64,000 bases of DNA from Galeruca laticollis. Taxonomy: Eukaryota > Arthropoda > Insecta > Coleoptera > Chrysomelidae. The translations under genes and the position numbers were made by a program. Positions 60,390-64,000 of the stretch are shown in pieces. Under the pieces are notes generated by a model. That model saw only the letters and a list, made by a program, of their open reading frames with translations. It was not told the DNA's origin and searched no databases. How positions within the stretch are numbered: the stretch's first letter is position 1; each line of letters starts with the position of its first letter. The DNA lies in NCBI GenBank assembly GCA_963921935.1, contig OY998177.1, positions 4,305,754 through 4,369,753 on the forward strand. The letters run 5' to 3'.

Positions 60390-61512
60390 CATTCTAATAA
60401 ATATTCAATATGAGCTCCTCCCACTTCCACGCACATTCTACGAAGGTTATTTCTTTGCACTTGAAAGAGCAATCCCACATTATTTCTAATAACATTGCAG
60501 TGTAGAACAATTCTGTCTATTAAATCTTGCCTTGTTTGCACAGGTGTTGCGTATACCTTAGTTTTGAGATAACCCTAGAAAAAGAAATCCATAGGATTAA
60601 CGTCTCCTGATCTAGGTGGCCATTGAAAAGGGCCTCCACGACCAATCCATCTATTAGGAAACCTTGTGTGTAAATGGTGTCGTACATCTAAACTGAAATG
60701 AGGAGGGGGCCCGTCATGCATGAACCATAAATTCCTACGAGTTTGTAGTAGCACATCATCAAACAGGTTCCATAACTCATTTTGCAAAAACTCCAAGTAC
60801 CTCTGACCGGTCAAAGTACCGTCAATAAAGCATGGCTCTATCAAATGATTGCCAACTATTCCTGCCCAAACATTAACCATGAATCTATGCTGGCTCCTAG
60901 TTTGGATAATGTCATGTGGATTCACATCATCCCATAAATGCATATTATGAGAATTTATGATTCTATCTCTGGTGAAACCGGATTCGTTCGTAAAGAGAAC
61001 GTTACTAATAAATGTATTGTCTGCTTGTTGTCGCAGAAACCACTAGCTATACTCAAGTCGTGCAGGATAATCAGCCACTGTCATACTGTGTACTTTTTTC
61101 ATGTGAAAAGGATATAACAGCTGTTCTTTTAGGACGCGATGAACAACTGATTTCAAGACGTTATGTTCTCTTGATAATTTTCGAAAACTTGATGGTTCAT
61201 TAACAACTGCATTTAACAAGTCTTGTTCAACTGCCACAGTACGTATGCTGCGTACTGAACCTTCTCCACATTTTTTTGGCAAAAATCTTCCTAGAATTCA
61301 AAATTTTGTTTTGTATACATGGAAAATTACATTTACTTATTCATACCTGTTTCTCGTAACCTGAGATCAATACACTCAAACATTCGTCTGTCTGGCAATG
61401 CTCTGTTTGCAAAATGTTCTTTATAAAGCCTTATGGCCTCTAAACAGTTTCGAGAAGCCAGTCCATACATTAGATGCATATCTGCGTACTCAATAAAAGC
61501 GAATTCTGCCAT
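60390..61512 (-). pseudogene. DD41D-type mariner transposase with an intron
   Basis: Starts MAEFAFIEYADMHLMYGLAS at 61512. Exon 1 ends at 61347 in RETG. A 56 bp intron follows (61346-61291), and exon 2 resumes in frame RFLPKKCGEG. The helix-turn-helix is followed by a stop near 61043, then LFTNESGFTRD (first catalytic D is N), FMHDGPPPHFS (second D) and DVNPMDFFF with the family tryptophan turned into a stop at 60575. The tail GYLKTKVYATPVQTRQDLID ends GGAHIEYLLE at about 60394. Forty-one residues separate the second and third D. Two stops and the D-to-N change make it inactive. TIRs were not found. Confidence 0.82.
61291..61346 (-). other. spliceosomal intron in transposase
   Basis: The donor is CAG|GTATGAATAAG and the acceptor is TTGAATTCTAG|GA on the minus strand. 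Removal joins ACA-G to GA-AGA, restoring Thr-Gly-Arg without a frameshift. Unspliced, the frame meets TAA after four codons. Length is 56 bp, typical for short insect introns. Confidence 0.75.
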
Positions 61513-61862
61513 TGTAACTGTTAAATTAAGGACTTATGAATTATTGACAAGTACTGACTACGAACTATTCTACACAACGTTTGAAAACTAATTCTATGGT
61601 AACTTTAAACGGTAAAAACATTTACAAAAAGTTTCTACCAACTTTCGCATTAATAAGTCGTTAATGTTTTTCATCTACTGCTATCGTTAAATAATTTTTT
61701 TTACCTCGTTGTGTACTTATAAAAATGGTGAATGTGTAAAATTGGTACGTAGTGTATTAATAAAACTGTAAATATTAGTCAAACGGCTTATTTTATCGAA
61801 TTCCAACAAGAGTACCTTTTCGTTAGCTTAATGTGTGGGGAAGTGAATTTCAATAATTTCAT
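61513..61862. other. unassigned AT-rich sequence
   Basis: It lies upstream of the intron-containing transposase on its strand and may hold that element's 5' end, but no TIR was identified. Confidence 0.4.
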
Positions 61863-61864
61863 AC

Positions 61865-62182
61865 AGGGTGTGTCATCCCTGCAAAATTTTAGAATCACTA
61901 ACCATTGCGAGTAGTCCGTCCCTGGCTTCAAGGCACTACTGTAAATCTGTTTAACTTTCCAAAATAAACATACACGTACATTGAAGCTTTGACGTGAATT
62001 TTATAAAGATCAAATAACTAGTACAAAAAATAAAAATAAAAACCAAGTTCAAAATTAAAACTTTAGAGGCCTATAACTCGGAAACGAGCGTCTGGATAGA
62101 AGAGGTTTATATGAAGTACTAACATTATTTTAGCTCAGTTTATACGCTCCCGACTTTTTCCCATTAGTCCCGGGACACCTTG
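61865..62182. mobile_element. 318 bp mariner-type MITE
   Basis: Flanked by TA at 61863-61864 and 62183-62184. The left end is CAGGGTGTGTCATCCC and the right end, inverted, is CAAGGTGTCCCGGGAC. No coding sequence. The ends resemble the TIR tip at 32.27 kb. The right end lands at the edge of a (TA)n tract. Confidence 0.7.
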
Positions 62183-62183
62183 T

Positions 62184-62204
62184 ATATATATATATATATA
62201 TATA
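62184..62204. repeat. short (TA)n tract
   Basis: About ten TA units between the MITE and the PLE-associated repeat. Confidence 0.9.
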
Positions 62205-62713
62205 ATCAAAGAGAATCATGGGTAATTCACGCAAAGTAAAGGGCTACTGAAATAGAGTGGTAACCGTGGACATGCATGTTTCTGGCTCATTTTGCCTCAT
62301 CAGCACGGCATAACCAAATAATGATGTGAAATTTGGGAGCAAAGATGTTAATCGAAACATGGGAAAACACAAAATAACGGATTTCAGCAGGGAAACCAAA
62401 CGCTCATTTGTGTCTTCAATTGGAAGATCCCGAGTTTTCAGGACATCAACCAACATCGACACGGAGGCGCATATAGCCCCCCCGCCATGAACCTTCCGAC
62501 CCATAGTAAATAACAAAGAAGATGTAGGAATATCGCGTGATATGTTAACAACAAAATCAAAGAGAATCATGGGTAATTCACGCAAAGTAAAGGGCTACTG
62601 AAATAGAGTGGTAACCGTGGACATGCTATTTCAGTAGCCCTTTACTTTGCGTGAATTACCCATGATTCTCTTTGATTTTGTTGTTAACATATCACGCGAT
62701 ATTCCTACATCTT

Positions 62714-62718
<5 letters not shown>
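62205..62718 (-). repeat. PLE-associated repeat, copy 3, with palindrome
   Basis: 62205-62275 is repeated directly at 62553-62626. The arms 62516-62610 and 62628-62718 form a near-perfect palindrome of about 92 bp with a loop of about 17 bp. The 62220-62510 part is homologous to 17360-17690. It is bounded by (TA)n on both sides. On the minus strand it carries a well-preserved hammerhead motif at 62264-62308. Frames here (starting MRELPMILFDF) occur twice because of the palindrome and are not genes. Confidence 0.8.
62264..62308 (-). ncRNA. hammerhead ribozyme motif
   Basis: Minus strand: helix I CCGTG...CACGG; core CTGATGA; helix II GGC/GCC with a 7-base loop AAAATGA; one extra A; GAAAC; then the short helix III ACATGCATGT; then C, giving the GTC cleavage triplet. 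All invariant bases are present except for the extra A before GAAAC. The very short helix III is typical of PLE-type minimal hammerheads. Confidence 0.6.

Positions 62719-62763
<45 letters not shown>
62716..62763. repeat. (TA)n microsatellite
   Basis: It joins the two palindromic repeats. Confidence 0.95.
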
Positions 62764-62766
<3 letters not shown>

Positions 62767-62922
62767 ATTTTTATATTAACTATTCTTGGAATAAAAGGTC
62801 TCCATTACTTTAATTATAATTTTATTCACGTTTCGACATCATGTTTCTAAAACGTAAATAAAATTATAATTAAAGTACTGGAGACCTTTTATTCCAAGAA
62901 TAGTTAATATAAAAATTATATA
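62762..62922. repeat. second palindrome, PLE-type end
   Basis: Arms of about 63 bp (62762-62824 and 62857-62919) match with one mismatch noticed; they contain CTATTCTTGGAATAAAAGGT. On the minus strand the loop reads ACATGATGTCGAAACGTG, a collapsed hammerhead-like core. Flanked on both sides by (TA)n within 40 bp. Confidence 0.8.
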
Positions 62923-62952
62923 TGGTAGGTCAAGAAATAAAAATATTTTACA

Positions 62953-62958
<6 letters not shown>

Positions 62959-63014
<56 letters not shown>
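62959..63014. repeat. (TA)n microsatellite
   Basis: About 28 TA units. PLE sequence in plus orientation follows downstream. Confidence 0.95.
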
Positions 63015-63017
<3 letters not shown>

Positions 63018-63339
63018 TGTAGTATGAATGTATGCTTATATTGTAATCCAGTAAAATATGGAGATAAAGAATATATTTCTTTTAATAGTGATTTGACAAA
63101 ATCTGTTAATTGAAGTTTAATTTTAAGTAATTCAGTATAATGCAAGAATATAAGATTATCTTAAAACATTTTGTAATACTAAATTTAGATAGAAACATAT
63201 TATAATAATATATAATAATCAAATATAAGTAGTAATAAAATAAATTAACATAACGCAGCACGGAATCTTAGACAGAATCAAATCTTAACAGAGGAATGTG
63301 AAGGACAAACTAATAATATTTAAGAACCAAAATAAAAAC

Positions 63340-64000
63340 AACTCATTCTTACAGAAACTTAAATCAAACAATTCCATCACTAACACCAAGTATAAAAGTT
63401 TAGGGATTCACAATGCAACAGCGCTTTAAATATACGGACTATCAGAAATACGCAAACCCAATATGCCTGCAAGACCATCTAATGCATACAACCTCCTTTT
63501 TATAAATTATCTAAACATCTAGACAACTGTATTTCTAATAACACTGGTAAAAATGAATATCACATCAAATATTCTTTTAGCAAAAAATTCATTGACAATT
63601 TAAAAATAACAAACGCATATAAATTAATATCACTAGATGTTATATCATTATACACAAATATACCTGTAGATTTTGCCTTAGAGGTAATTAGAGAGAAACG
63701 GAATCTTTCAAAAACATATTCGTCTCTTTCTTGTGAGGAACTTATTAATGGAGTAAATATGGTATTAAATAACAACTACTTTCAATATAAAGACAATTTT
63801 TGCCAGCAAACTAATGGTTGTGCAATGGGTTTACCAATTTCCTCATATAGCACAATTAGTTATGAAATTTTTGGAATAGCATGTTTTACAAAACTTTTCT
63901 ACTGATTTGATTTTCTTTAAACGCTATGTAGATGACTGTATATTAGCTGAACCAGAAAATCAAATAACCAAGATATTACATGAATTTAATGACTTTAATC
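63340..64000 (+). pseudogene. PLE reverse transcriptase, partial at window edge
   Basis: Plus-strand pieces: IYGLSEIRKPNMPARPS (near 63430-63480), NAYKLISLDVISLYTNIP (63612-63666, first catalytic D), FCQQTNGCAMGLPISS (63798-63845) and RYVDDCILAEPENQI (63920-63965, the YVDD box). Frameshifts near 63500 and 63870 and a stop near 63902 show decay. The motif set is diagnostic of Penelope-like reverse transcriptases. The endonuclease and 3' end would lie beyond base 64000. Confidence 0.85.

Overview
This is a repeat-dominated window from an arthropod, most likely insect, nuclear genome. It is AT-rich, has no operons or bacterial signals, and contains spliceosomal signals: one strong acceptor-exon junction at 47.19 kb and one intron inside a transposase at 61.3 kb. 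Almost every recognisable protein comes from a mobile element. The only candidate host coding sequence is one short exon at about 47188-47401, so much of the window may be intronic or intergenic DNA of one host locus. Beetles often carry this mix of Penelope-like elements, mariner-like families, piggyBac, CACTA-type and R1/Jockey LINEs, but the order cannot be fixed from sequence alone.

Layout. 0-3.4 kb: a pogo/Tigger-like transposon with subterminal hairpins and a second, shredded pogo-like fragment. 4.7-8.1 kb: a foldback-like element whose two ends are tandem-repeat arrays in opposite orientation. 8.55-13.67 kb: a decayed Ty3/gypsy LTR element whose 5' LTR is split by a 2.2 kb Tc1/mariner-superfamily element with DD82E spacing. 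14.9-17.7 kb: TA microsatellites and a roughly 550 bp near-perfect palindrome with Penelope-type ends. 18.5-22.2 kb: two LINE remnants and a hairpin MITE. 22.8-25.5 kb: a MULE/SWIM transposase pseudogene cut by a DD41D mariner with an open transposase frame. 25.7-28.7 kb: Penelope-like element (PLE) pieces with hammerhead-like motifs, GIY-YIG coding sequence and TA tracts. 28.7-32.3 kb: a mariner-like element with long TIRs, split by a piggyBac-like element at TTAA. 34.4-36.4 kb: an R1-type LINE.

36.39-46.85 kb is a four-level nest. A mariner-like element with about 285 bp TIRs contains a LINE ending in about 940 bp of (GATA)n. That LINE contains a CACTA-like element and a 3,486 bp TG...CA insertion with a 4 bp target duplication, and the 3,486 bp insertion itself holds 13 copies of a 140 bp satellite. 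47.2-52.4 kb: the candidate host exon, a DD41D mariner pseudogene, a 172 bp tandem array and a Jockey pseudogene. 52.4-53.7 kb: the 3' half of a PLE. 54.2-60.0 kb: a younger Ty3/gypsy element with one LTR, gag and pol, disabled by a few nonsense codons. 60.4-62.2 kb: an intron-containing mariner-like transposase and a 318 bp MITE. 62.2-64.0 kb: TA tracts, two palindromes, a good hammerhead motif and the start of a PLE reverse transcriptase that runs off the window.

The clearest themes are layered transposon-in-transposon history that can be read exactly from target duplications, repeated PLE ends with hammerhead-like folds next to (TA)n, and terminal regions made of tandem repeats (foldback element, satellite-bearing LTR, CACTA-like ends). 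I found no defence system, CRISPR array, rRNA, canonical tRNA or complete host gene.
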